From Oscillospiraceae bacterium (lineage in GTDB: Bacteria; Bacillota; Clostridia; Oscillospirales; Ruminococcaceae): DNA of 7,901 nt. Below are positions 1 through 5,699 of the stretch, piece after piece. How positions within the stretch are numbered: position 1 is the stretch's first letter; every line of letters starts with the position of its first letter. The DNA is taken from positions 1 to 7,901 of the forward strand of contig JAITVF010000112.1 of NCBI GenBank assembly GCA_031285945.1. The letters run 5' to 3'. The position numbers and the translations under genes are program-made. The notes beneath the pieces are model-generated. The model worked only from the letters and a program-made list of their open reading frames with translations, was not told the origin of the DNA and searched no databases.

Positions 1-132
1 CGCTACGCTCATCCCCATGGCGGAATTAAGCTTTTTGGATACCCCCAGGAAGGGGCAGATCCCCAGGAATTTGGAAAGAACAAAGTTATCGACCAGGATA
101 GCGCTTGCGAGGATTACAAGAATCTGCGTCAC
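1..132 (-). CDS. rnfA: RnfA, electron transport complex subunit A (partial, 3' end outside window)
   Basis: First 44 codons of RnfA (RsxA), an integral membrane subunit of the Rnf ferredoxin:NAD+ oxidoreductase. Only the N-terminus is visible. It contains a hydrophobic first segment (residues 3-20) and the family signature around [15 protein letters not shown] (residues 19-33). Cys26 is the conserved cysteine which, in Rnf/Nqr structures, helps hold an iron-sulfur centre between RnfA and RnfE. The start is a GTG whose first bases overlap the rnfE stop codon (GTGA, 4-nt overlap), so translation is probably coupled. A purine-rich GAAGGGGG lies 9 nt upstream, inside the rnfE coding sequence. An ATG slightly further upstream is followed at once by a stop and cannot be the start. 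The gene runs off the left edge, and rnfB would be expected next. Identity is secure from the signature and the gene order. Confidence 0.93.
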   Translation of the reverse strand, partial: MTQILVILASAILVDNFVLSKFLGICPFLGVSKKLNSAMGMSVA

Positions 133-809
133 GCCTCACATCCCCCTTCCTGTTTACGGCCGCAGGCGGCGGCTGAAGGGCAGCCCTCGCAGCCGAAGCT
201 CTTGCGCTTTACCCCGCCCTTAGTAAGACGATTGACCAGCGCTATGGTGCAGCCGAACACAAAGAACCCGCCCGGAGCCAGCAAAAATATTATCATGGGG
301 TTGGTCGCAAAGGGTATAGAGTAGCCAAATATGCTCCCCGAGCCGATCAGCTCGCGGACCGAGCCGATAAAGGTGAGGGCCAGGGTAAAGCCTATCCCCA
401 TCCCGACGCCGTCCAGGGCGGAATCGAATACGCCGCTTTTGCCGGCAAACATCTCGGCCCGGCCAAGAATGATGCAGTTTACGACGATAAGCGGCAAAAA
501 GATTCCCAGAGCGCTGTCTATCTCTGGCGCGAAGGCCCTTACGATAAGCTGAACCACCGTAACCAGCGCCGCGATAACCACAATATAGCAGGGAATGCGA
601 ACCTTGTCGGGGATAATATTCTTAAGCGCCGCAATCAGGATATTGGAAAAGACAAGCACGGCGGTCGCCGCCGCACCCATCCCGATGCCGTTCATGGCCA
701 TGGTGGTTACGGCCAGGGTCGGGCATGTTCCCAGCACAAGAACCAGGGTGGGGTTTTCTTTAATTATCCCGTTTGTTAGAATCGAAAGCTTTCCCGGTTT
801 ACCCTCCAT
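129..809 (-). CDS. rnfE: RnfE, electron transport complex subunit E
   Basis: Complete 226-residue RnfE (RsxE), an integral membrane subunit of the Rnf complex, with about six hydrophobic segments. The family signature [18 protein letters not shown] (residues 19-36) is intact. Cys29 and Cys112 (in [11 protein letters not shown]) are the membrane cysteines expected to share an iron-sulfur centre with RnfA (family knowledge). The soluble C-terminal tail after about residue 195 is basic and then cysteine-rich, with C207, C210, C216 and C224 in a CxxC-x5-C-x7-C spacing. The ATG start is 1 nt from the rnfG stop. Its ribosome binding site, AAGGAGGGG, lies within the last codons of rnfG (Lys-Glu-Gly), 7 nt from the start. 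The stop overlaps the rnfA GTG. Length and motifs fit the family; only the role of the cysteine tail is unknown. Confidence 0.95.
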   Translation of the reverse strand: MEGKPGKLSILTNGIIKENPTLVLVLGTCPTLAVTTMAMNGIGMGAAATAVLVFSNILIAALKNIIPDKVRIPCYIVVIAALVTVVQLIVRAFAPEIDSALGIFLPLIVVNCIILGRAEMFAGKSGVFDSALDGVGMGIGFTLALTFIGSVRELIGSGSIFGYSIPFATNPMIIFLLAPGGFFVFGCTIALVNRLTKGGVKRKSFGCEGCPSAAACGRKQEGGCEA

Positions 810-810
810 G

Positions 811-1365
811 TCAGTTCCCCTCCTTTGCGGGCGTTATGTCTTTGAGCTGCTCATAGGCCTCTAGAGCCGCCGACAGCGCTTTTTTAAGGGCGGAGGAGGT
901 TCTTGTGGCCCCGGTCACCCCGTCTACCGCGCCTGGGTCGCCGCCGCCCAGGTAGCCGTCAAGATATTCTTTATTGCCGATCTTGCTGCCAAGCCCCGGG
1001 GTCTCGTCGTTTTCGAGCATTTTTATCCCGGCTATCTTACCGCCGGAGTCTATCCCTATCATAAAGGGAACGTCGCCGCCGTAGCCGCGAAAAGCCGCCT
1101 GAAAGACAAAGCCCGCACCGTTGCCCGCCCAGTAGGCTTCCGTAACGCCCTCCGGCAGCTCAACGTCAAGATACTGCACAAAGTCCTCGCCCGCGGCGAG
1201 CGCTTCCTGCCGGGCGGTCTCGGCCGCGAGGCGATCCTGCTCGTCGATAAGGGGCTTAGTGCTCACATATGTGGCGGCAACGGCCCAGGTGCATACGAGG
1301 CCTATTACGGTAAGAATCACAATCGGCCCTACAAAGCCGTCTCTGAATTTGGCGAAGCCCTTCAT
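811..1365 (-). CDS. rnfG: RnfG, FMN-carrying electron transport complex subunit G
   Basis: Complete 184-residue RnfG (RsxG). One N-terminal membrane anchor (about residues 12-32) is followed by an extracytoplasmic FMN-binding domain. The covalent flavinylation motif D148-G-V-T-G-A-T154 is present. In this family FMN is joined by a phosphoester bond to the last Thr, here T154, by the transferase ApbE, which is not in this window. The ETPGLG motif (residues 121-126) typical of FMN-binding domains is also seen. The protein carries electrons between the RnfD and RnfB/RnfA-E parts of the complex (family knowledge). The ATG overlaps the rnfD stop by 4 nt (ATGA). The ribosome binding site GGAGGT lies 8 nt upstream, inside the rnfD codons for Gly-Gly. 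Both features suggest coupled translation with rnfD. Confidence 0.95.
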   Translation of the reverse strand: MKGFAKFRDGFVGPIVILTVIGLVCTWAVAATYVSTKPLIDEQDRLAAETARQEALAAGEDFVQYLDVELPEGVTEAYWAGNGAGFVFQAAFRGYGGDVPFMIGIDSGGKIAGIKMLENDETPGLGSKIGNKEYLDGYLGGGDPGAVDGVTGATRTSSALKKALSAALEAYEQLKDITPAKEGN

Positions 1366-2309
1366 TCCTCAACACCTCCAAACGCCTTTATGCGGGTGAG
1401 GTTGTCGATATGGGGGGTTATAATATTCATAAGCAGAATCGCGAAGCTTACCCCCTCGGGGTAGGAGCCGTAGAGCCTTATTACCACCGTTAAAATCCCC
1501 GCGCCCACGCCGAAGATAAGCTTGCCCGTCTCGGTTGTGGGAGTAGTCACGTAGTCGGTGCCCATAAAGATCGCGCCCAGCATGAGCCCGCCCGCCAGCA
1601 GGTGGAATACGGGATCGGCCCCCAGCGCCCAGGACAGGATAAAGACCGTGCCCATAAAGGCAAGGGGCTCTGTAGCGGTTATGACCCTTCTGGCAAGCAG
1701 GTAGCCAAAGCCTATAAGCAGAGCGAGGGCGCTCGTTTCACCCATGCTGCCGCCGATATTGCCCAGGAACATATCGAGATACCCGGGCAGCTTAAGGGCC
1801 TCTGACGCCGTCTCGGGATTAGACATCGCGGCCACGACCCCGAGCGGAGTAGCCCCCGTTACCCCGTCCTGCCCAGGAATTGGCCAAGAGGTCATCTGCG
1901 TCGCGAAGGAAAGTAGCAGGACTATCCGCCCTACTATCGCGGGGTTGGCAAAGTTCCTGCCCAGCCCCCCAAAAAGCTGCTTTATGACTATAACCGCCGC
2001 GAAACAGCCTATAACGGCCATCCACAGAGGGATTCCCGCCGGCAGGTTATAAGCCAGCAGAACTCCAGTGACGGCGGCCGAAAGATCCCCCACCGTGCCG
2101 TCAAGGTGCATGAGCCTGCGGTAAAGATACTCGAACAGCATGCTCGCAGCGGCGCAGGTCACGGTCAGCAGCAGGGCGCCCGCCCCGAAGAAATAAATCG
2201 CCGCGATCTGCGCCGGCAGCAGCGCTATAAGAACATCGCGCATTATAGCGGCGGTTGAGCCCTCCGCCCGGAAATGGGGCGAGGACGCAACGACCAGATT
2301 CTGTGTCAT
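1362..2309 (-). CDS. rnfD: RnfD, FMN-carrying membrane subunit D
   Basis: Complete 315-residue RnfD (RsxD), a polytopic membrane subunit related to NqrB that takes part in ion translocation. The start chosen is the ATG at 2309, giving an N-terminus MTQNLVVASSPH of the usual RnfD type. It has the ribosome binding site AAGGGGGAG in the 20-nt gap after rnfC. The open frame continues 46 codons further upstream, but that part overlaps rnfC and looks unlike RnfD. Visible motifs are GGLGRNFANPAIVGR (residues 114-128) and the covalent FMN site D148-G-V-T-G-A-T154. TDYVTTPTTETGK (residues 251-263) and the SYPEGVSFAILLMNIITP region near the C-terminus also fit the family. About ten hydrophobic segments are present. 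FMN attachment at T154 is inferred from the family. Confidence 0.95.
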   Translation of the reverse strand: MTQNLVVASSPHFRAEGSTAAIMRDVLIALLPAQIAAIYFFGAGALLLTVTCAAASMLFEYLYRRLMHLDGTVGDLSAAVTGVLLAYNLPAGIPLWMAVIGCFAAVIVIKQLFGGLGRNFANPAIVGRIVLLLSFATQMTSWPIPGQDGVTGATPLGVVAAMSNPETASEALKLPGYLDMFLGNIGGSMGETSALALLIGFGYLLARRVITATEPLAFMGTVFILSWALGADPVFHLLAGGLMLGAIFMGTDYVTTPTTETGKLIFGVGAGILTVVIRLYGSYPEGVSFAILLMNIITPHIDNLTRIKAFGGVEE

Positions 2310-2329
2310 ACCTTGTATTCTCCCCCTTC

Positions 2330-3655
2330 TTACGCGCCTTTTTTCTTTTGCTGATCTTGGCGGAGCCGCTGCTTGGCCAGCCTGTGCATCTGCACCAAAT
2401 GGCGTTTTGCCGGGCAGGAATAGGCGCAGCAGCCGCACTCTATGCAAAGGTTTACCTTACATGCCATAAGCCCCTCGTTGTCGCCCCGGTTAAAACAGTC
2501 CTCTATCCGCAGGGGCATAAGGTTCATGGGGCAGGAGCGTACGCAGCGCCCGCAGCGTATGCAGGCCGTTTCGGCGTATCCCTCAACCTGGTTTTCGTCC
2601 ATGGCGAGTATGGCGTTGCTGTTCTTTTGCACCGGGTAGCCGTCGTCATAAACGGAAACGCCCATCATTGGGCCGCCGAGAAGCACCTTGCGCGGCTCCT
2701 TTGAGTAGCCCCCCGCAAAGGCTATGACCTCGCGTATCGGCGTGCCTATCAGCGCCTGGATGTTTCCTGGCGAGGCTATCGCGCCGCCGTCCACCGTGAC
2801 GCATTTAGCTATCAGCGGCAAGCCGTCGCGCAGGTAATGAGCGAGCTGCGCGACGGTGGATATATTGTTTACGATGCAGCCCACGTCGGCCGGCAGCTTG
2901 CCCTCGGGAACAATTCGCCCCGTAGTCTCGTATATAAGAACTTTTTCGGCGCCCTGCGGGTACCGCGACTCGAGCGACTGTACCGTTACGCCCTTCATAT
3001 CCTTAGTCATATCCCGCAGCTTCTTTATCCCCTCGGGCTTATTGTCCTCTATGCCTATTATGCAGCTTTTTATATCCAGCCACTTCATTATCGTTTCTAC
3101 GCCGTAGAGAACGTCGCCCGCCCGCTCCATTATGGTGCGGTAGTCCGAGGTTATATAGGGCTCGCACTCGGCTGCGTTGATTAGCAGCGTATCGACCTCG
3201 CCCAGATTTTTGGGGTTAAACTTTATGTGAGCGGGAAACCCCGCGCCGCCAAGCCCCACGAGACCCGCCGCCCTCACAGCCTTCAAAAAGCTTTCCCTGT
3301 CGGTCACAGACGGGGGCTTTACGCTTTCGTGAAGAGTCTGCTTTTTATCCGTTTCGATCACCAGGGTCTTTGAGCGGGTGCCGTTGGGCATTATGATCTC
3401 GCTTATCCCGGTCACCTTTCCCGATACGCTCGAGTGGATGGGCGCCGAAAGAAACGCCCCCGAATCGCCGATAATCTGCCCTACCTTTACCTCGTCGCCA
3501 ACCTCGGCAAGAATATCGCAAGGCGGGCCCATGTGCTGCGACATGCAGATATAAACCTTTTCAGGAACCGGCATCCTGCGGGTTTCCATATCCATGGTGT
3601 TCTTGCGGTGGGGCGCTCGCACTCCCTTCAGGGAGCGGTCAAAGATGCTCGCCAA
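2330..3655 (-). CDS. rnfC: RnfC, NADH-binding iron-sulfur subunit C
   Basis: Complete 441-residue RnfC (RsxC), the peripheral cytoplasmic subunit where Rnf meets NAD(H). An N-terminal barrel-type domain (about residues 28-105, with SQHMGPPC and VGDEVKVGQ) is followed by a Complex I 51-kDa-like domain. That domain has the glycine-rich GLVGLGGAGFPAHIK (131-145) used for dinucleotide/FMN binding and the AAECEPYITSD segment (161-171). An SLBB-like segment comes next. Two [4Fe-4S] motifs follow: C365-C368-C371-C375, and C404-C407-C410-C414. The C-terminus is Lys/Gln-rich. The start is TTG, not ATG. It is supported by a strong GAAGGAGG exactly 8 nt upstream and by the FxxxLKGVRAPH N-terminus usual for the family; the next in-frame ATG, at residue 21, would remove that segment. 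The gene is the first of the tight rnfCDGEA cluster and follows the Gx-family gene after 49 nt. Confidence 0.96.
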   Translation of the reverse strand: MASIFDRSLKGVRAPHRKNTMDMETRRMPVPEKVYICMSQHMGPPCDILAEVGDEVKVGQIIGDSGAFLSAPIHSSVSGKVTGISEIIMPNGTRSKTLVIETDKKQTLHESVKPPSVTDRESFLKAVRAAGLVGLGGAGFPAHIKFNPKNLGEVDTLLINAAECEPYITSDYRTIMERAGDVLYGVETIMKWLDIKSCIIGIEDNKPEGIKKLRDMTKDMKGVTVQSLESRYPQGAEKVLIYETTGRIVPEGKLPADVGCIVNNISTVAQLAHYLRDGLPLIAKCVTVDGGAIASPGNIQALIGTPIREVIAFAGGYSKEPRKVLLGGPMMGVSVYDDGYPVQKNSNAILAMDENQVEGYAETACIRCGRCVRSCPMNLMPLRIEDCFNRGDNEGLMACKVNLCIECGCCAYSCPAKRHLVQMHRLAKQRLRQDQQKKKGA

Positions 3656-3663
3656 ACAAACAA

Positions 3664-3671
3664 CCTCCTTC
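3664..3671 (-). promoter_or_regulatory. Strong ribosome binding site deciding the TTG start of rnfC
   Basis: GAAGGAGG on the minus strand, 8 nt before the TTG codon at 3655-3653. It is one of the strongest Shine-Dalgarno matches in the window and is correctly placed only for this TTG, not for the later in-frame ATG codons. It probably compensates for the weak start codon. Confidence 0.85.
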
Positions 3672-3704
3672 TGACTTTTTAGAGCCGCGCAGCTTTACGC
3701 TGCT

Positions 3705-4232
3705 TTATGAGCCTTCGCGCCCGCCCGCGGGTATACGGTTTATGGCGGGCAGCACGGCGCGAAACAAAACCGCGGTCAGCAATCCCACAAGGACTCCGAC
3801 AGCGGCAAGGGGCGGAAGGTAAAAGAGCAATATGTTCTTTTCGCCAAGATAGAGCGAGGCGCAAAAAAGCTGGCCCAGATTATGGGCGACAGCCCCGCCG
3901 ACGCTTACGGCGGTAAAGCCCCCTTTGTAAAAGCGCATGATCAAAAGCATGGCGGTTATGGAAAGTATGCCGCCCGAAAGGCTCAAGAGCGCCCCCGAGG
4001 CCTGCCTTGTCATAAGCACGAACATGGCCTTGAGAACCCCCAGCAGGTAAGCGGAGCCCGCGCCCCTTAAAAAAAGGCAGTACATCACTACAATGTTGGA
4101 AAGGCCTATTCTTGCCCCCGGCACAGGCAACGGAAGAGGCGCCGCCCCCTCCAGGAGCGATAACACGAGGGCGAGGGCAAAAAGCATACCCATATGAGCA
4201 ACCCTTGCGGCGCTGCTCCTTCCCGGCGTCAT
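3705..4232 (-). CDS. Gx transporter / Hpre_diP_synt_I family membrane protein
   Basis: A 175-residue, very hydrophobic protein with about six membrane segments (roughly residues 12-31, 45-57, 60-75, 80-99, 105-127 and 134-162). The block E28-GAAPLPLPVPGARIGLSNI (to residue 46) matches the family named 'Gx transporter' or 'heptaprenyl diphosphate synthase component I' (PF07456, COG4769) as I remember it. The second name is historical. The compact six-helix layout resembles substrate-binding S components of ECF transporters, so a transport role is more likely than prenyl synthesis, but the substrate is unknown. The ATG has the ribosome binding site GAGGGGGAG 5 nt upstream. The gene is first behind a good promoter and runs into rnfC after 49 nt with no convincing terminator between them, so it is probably transcribed with the Rnf genes. 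Family assignment is good; function is open. Confidence 0.8.
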   Translation of the reverse strand: MTPGRSSAARVAHMGMLFALALVLSLLEGAAPLPLPVPGARIGLSNIVVMYCLFLRGAGSAYLLGVLKAMFVLMTRQASGALLSLSGGILSITAMLLIMRFYKGGFTAVSVGGAVAHNLGQLFCASLYLGEKNILLFYLPPLAAVGVLVGLLTAVLFRAVLPAINRIPAGGREGS

Positions 4233-4269
4233 ACGCGCTCCCCCTCATAGTGAGTGATCCTTTTTTGAA

Positions 4270-4298
4270 AGTGTATCACAGCGCCATAAAAGATTCAA
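4270..4298 (-). promoter_or_regulatory. Promoter of the Gx-rnfCDGEA operon
   Basis: On the minus strand, a -35 element TTGAAT (4298-4293) is separated by exactly 17 bp from the -10 element TACACT (4275-4270). The -10 is preceded by TGA, giving an extended -10 (TGATACACT). Each hexamer matches the housekeeping consensus at 4 of 6 positions. The upstream DNA (about 4299-4322) is very AT-rich, as expected for an UP element. A start site near 4263 would leave a leader of about 30 nt with the ribosome binding site GAGGGGGAG. This is the only good promoter I see between the terminator at 4373-4416 and the Gx gene. Confidence 0.7.
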
Positions 4299-4336
4299 GA
4301 ATAATCAAAATATTCACAATATATGCCCTATGCATT

Positions 4337-4369
4337 CGGTTTGCGGCTCTACGCGCAAGCCCCAAACCG
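4337..4369 (-). repeat. Inverted repeat (hairpin) without T-tract
   Basis: Perfect 7-bp arms CGGTTTG and CAAACCG (4337-4343 and 4363-4369) enclose a second 4-bp pairing (GGCT with AGCC), separated by a single mismatch on each side, with a 9-nt loop. Neither strand has a T-tract after it, so it is not a normal intrinsic terminator. It lies between the terminator of the efp unit and the rnf promoter. It may be a 3'-end stabilising structure, a second part of the terminator, or a protein-binding site. Confidence 0.5.
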
Positions 4370-4372
4370 CGC

Positions 4373-4416
4373 AAAATCCCGCCGGGAGACGAAACGACCC
4401 GACTCCGTCGGCGGGA
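4373..4416 (-). terminator. Intrinsic terminator after the efp/zinc-ribbon unit
   Basis: On the minus strand, TCCCGCCG (4416-4409) pairs perfectly with CGGCGGGA (4384-4377), followed by TTTT (4376-4373). Inner pairing of GGAG with CTCC can extend the stem. It begins 36 nt after the stop codon of the zinc-ribbon gene, as expected for a Rho-independent terminator. The T-run is short, so termination may be incomplete. Confidence 0.7.
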
Positions 4417-4452
4417 CAGCAAAGCGGTCACGCGTCTTGTATAAATCCGGCC

Positions 4453-4914
4453 TCAGTCGCCGGCCCCGTCCTCGTCCTCGATTTCACCGTCGAGATCGAA
4501 CTCCAGCGTCTCGCCGCAGCCGGGGCATTTGATCGAGCCCTCGTCGAGCATTTCCTCGTCGATGCAGATCGAGTCGCCGCAGCCGGGGCACTTTACCTCG
4601 TAGAGCTCTCCGTCAAAGCCGTGGCAACCGTGATGCCGGTGATGACGGCAGCAGCCATCATCATCATCTTCTTCTTCATCGTCATCGTCTTCATCGTCGT
4701 AAATATCGTCCCGTATTTCCTCGAGCTCCTCATCGATCGATTCGAGCTGCTCGTTCATGATGGCAAAGCCATCCGCAACGTCGGAAAGAGTGAGGACCAC
4801 ATCGTCCAAAAGATCGATAACGAGCTTTAGAACTTTGCCCTCTTTGGTGGTGTCGTCGATTCCGAGTCCCTCGGCGAGGCCCTTTAGATAGGCTACCTTT
4901 TCGATCATTTCCAT
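4453..4914 (-). CDS. Acidic zinc-ribbon protein, CD1247 N-terminal domain type, function unknown
   Basis: A 153-residue acidic protein. Residues 1-70 are mostly helical (MEMIEKVAYLKGLAEGLGID start, then a heptad-like helix to EELEEIRDD) and resemble the 'CD1247 N-terminal domain' proteins often found in Clostridia. Residues 69-86 are almost all Asp/Glu. A compact Cys/His cluster follows (C88, C89, H91, H92, H94, H95, C97, H98). The C-terminal part is a zinc ribbon with C109-P-G-C112 and C130-P-G-C133 knuckles, then a second acidic tail. Metal binding is likely. Some database entries call such proteins AraC-family regulators, but no helix-turn-helix domain is visible here. ATG start with AAGGAG 9 nt upstream. 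The gene lies 30 nt after efp and before a terminator, so the two are probably co-transcribed. No function can be given. Confidence 0.82.
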   Translation of the reverse strand: MEMIEKVAYLKGLAEGLGIDDTTKEGKVLKLVIDLLDDVVLTLSDVADGFAIMNEQLESIDEELEEIRDDIYDDEDDDDEEEDDDDGCCRHHRHHGCHGFDGELYEVKCPGCGDSICIDEEMLDEGSIKCPGCGETLEFDLDGEIEDEDGAGD

Positions 4915-4944
4915 GCGTTTATTCTCCTTGTAGGTGTAAAAAGT

Positions 4945-5502
4945 TTAAGCGCGCTCCATATATTCACCTGTGCGTGTATCTACCCTGATGCGGTCGCCCA
5001 CGTTGATGAAAAGGGGAACCTTAAGCTCCGCGCCGGTCTCAAGAATGGCGGGCTTGGTTACGTTGGTGGCTGTGTCGCCCTTAACCCCCGGCTCGGTCTC
5101 GGTTATTTCGAGTTCCACAAAGAAGGGCGGCTCAACCCCGAAAACATTGCCCTTGTAGGAAAGAACCTTGACGTCGGTGTTTTCCTTTACGAACCTGAAG
5201 TTGTCGTCGAGCTTTTCGGGGCCTATGGGCAGGTTCTCGAAGGTTTCGTTATCCATAAAATAGTAGAGCCCGCCGTCGTTGTATAAATACTGCATCTCCT
5301 TGCGTTCTATAAAGGCGGTGGGGTATTTATCGCTGGGATTGAAGGTTCTTTCAGTCACTCCTCCGGTAATAACGTTGCGCACCTTTGTCCTTACAAAGGC
5401 AGCGCCCTTGCCGGGTTTTACATGCTGGAACTCGACGATCTGCATAACGTTGCCGTCCATTTCGAACGTGACTCCGTTTCTGAAATCCCCTGCGGATATC
5501 AT
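4945..5502 (-). CDS. efp: Elongation factor P (EF-P)
   Basis: Complete 185-residue EF-P, which binds the ribosome between the P and E sites and rescues it when stalled at runs of prolines. The usual three-barrel layout is seen: an N-terminal KOW-like domain (about 1-63), a central OB domain (about 65-127) and a C-terminal OB domain (about 130-185) ending in the conserved [20 protein letters not shown]. The modification loop is K29-P-G-K32-G-A-A-F. K32 matches the lysine modified in Bacillus subtilis EF-P, and P30 is the neighbouring proline. The modifying enzyme is not in this window. The ATG has AGGAGGG 8 nt upstream. efp leads a probable two-gene unit with the zinc-ribbon protein gene and is separated from ftsZ by a terminator and promoter signals. 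Confidence 0.97.
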   Translation of the reverse strand: MISAGDFRNGVTFEMDGNVMQIVEFQHVKPGKGAAFVRTKVRNVITGGVTERTFNPSDKYPTAFIERKEMQYLYNDGGLYYFMDNETFENLPIGPEKLDDNFRFVKENTDVKVLSYKGNVFGVEPPFFVELEITETEPGVKGDTATNVTKPAILETGAELKVPLFINVGDRIRVDTRTGEYMERA

Positions 5503-5533
5503 CTGCTTAGCCCTCCTGGTTGCGTTTTATCGT

Positions 5534-5539
5534 ATTATA
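5534..5539 (-). promoter_or_regulatory. efp: -10 element of the likely efp promoter
   Basis: A perfect TATAAT on the minus strand, 31 nt upstream of the efp ATG, would give a leader of about 25 nt. No good -35 is found at 16-18 bp (TGCCGC at 17 bp), and TTGTCA at 5553-5548 is only 8 bp away, too close to serve. Either the promoter depends on an activator or a weaker upstream one is used. Confidence 0.5.
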
Positions 5540-5584
5540 CCGCGCACTGACAAAAAGCGGCATAGCGTAAGGATTACTTTTTTT

Positions 5585-5613
5585 AGTTTACCTGAAAAGA
5601 GGCCCGAATGCAA
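5585..5613 (-). promoter_or_regulatory. efp: Alternative weak efp promoter
   Basis: TTGCAT (5613-5608) and TAAACT (5590-5585) are spaced by 17 bp on the minus strand, matching consensus at 3 and 4 of 6 positions. The -35 falls inside the inverted repeat at 5603-5624. This is weaker than the -10 at 5534-5539 in hexamer match but has correct spacing. Confidence 0.3.
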
Positions 5614-5624
5614 GCATTTTCGGG
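5603..5624. repeat. Inverted repeat CCCGAA-N10-TTCGGG
   Basis: Six-bp perfect arms (5603-5608 and 5619-5624) with a 10-nt centre. On the minus strand it is followed by CCTCTTTT, so it could act as a weak second terminator behind ftsZ. It also overlaps the possible upstream efp promoter. Confidence 0.45.
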
Positions 5625-5646
5625 AGCGTTCTGGCGCGCCAGCGTT
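5625..5646. repeat. 12-bp palindrome flanked by AGCGTT direct repeats
   Basis: The perfect palindrome CTGGCGCGCCAG (5631-5642) sits between ftsZ and efp. The hexamer AGCGTT occurs on both sides in the same direction (5625-5630 and 5641-5646), the second copy overlapping the palindrome by two bases. With no unpaired loop it is better suited to binding a dimeric protein than to forming an RNA hairpin. It lies about 90-110 bp upstream of the efp -10. Confidence 0.45.
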
Positions 5647-5654
5647 CCTTTCGC

Positions 5655-5680
5655 AAAACAACCGGGCGAAGCCCGCCCGG
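5655..5680 (-). terminator. Intrinsic terminator of ftsZ
   Basis: On the minus strand, CCGGGCG (5680-5674) pairs with CGCCCGG (5668-5662) over a 5-nt loop, followed by TTGTTTT (5661-5655). It begins about 20 nt after the ftsZ stop codon. A GC-only 7-bp stem with an adjacent T-rich tract is a standard Rho-independent terminator. Confidence 0.82.
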
Positions 5681-5699
5681 CCGTTTATAGCAACTGTAA

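Noticed and set aside
2310..2447. 46-codon upstream extension of the rnfD frame
   Set aside because: It overlaps the end of rnfC, looks unlike any RnfD N-terminus, and the ATG at 2309 has its own well-placed ribosome binding site.
3689..3703. Small hairpin (GCAGC, 5-nt loop, GCTGC) between the Gx gene and rnfC
   Set aside because: Only 5 bp, with no T-tract directly behind it; too weak to call a terminator.
5548..5553. TTGTCA as a -35 for the efp promoter
   Set aside because: It is only 8 bp from the TATAAT, far too close for a sigma factor to use both.
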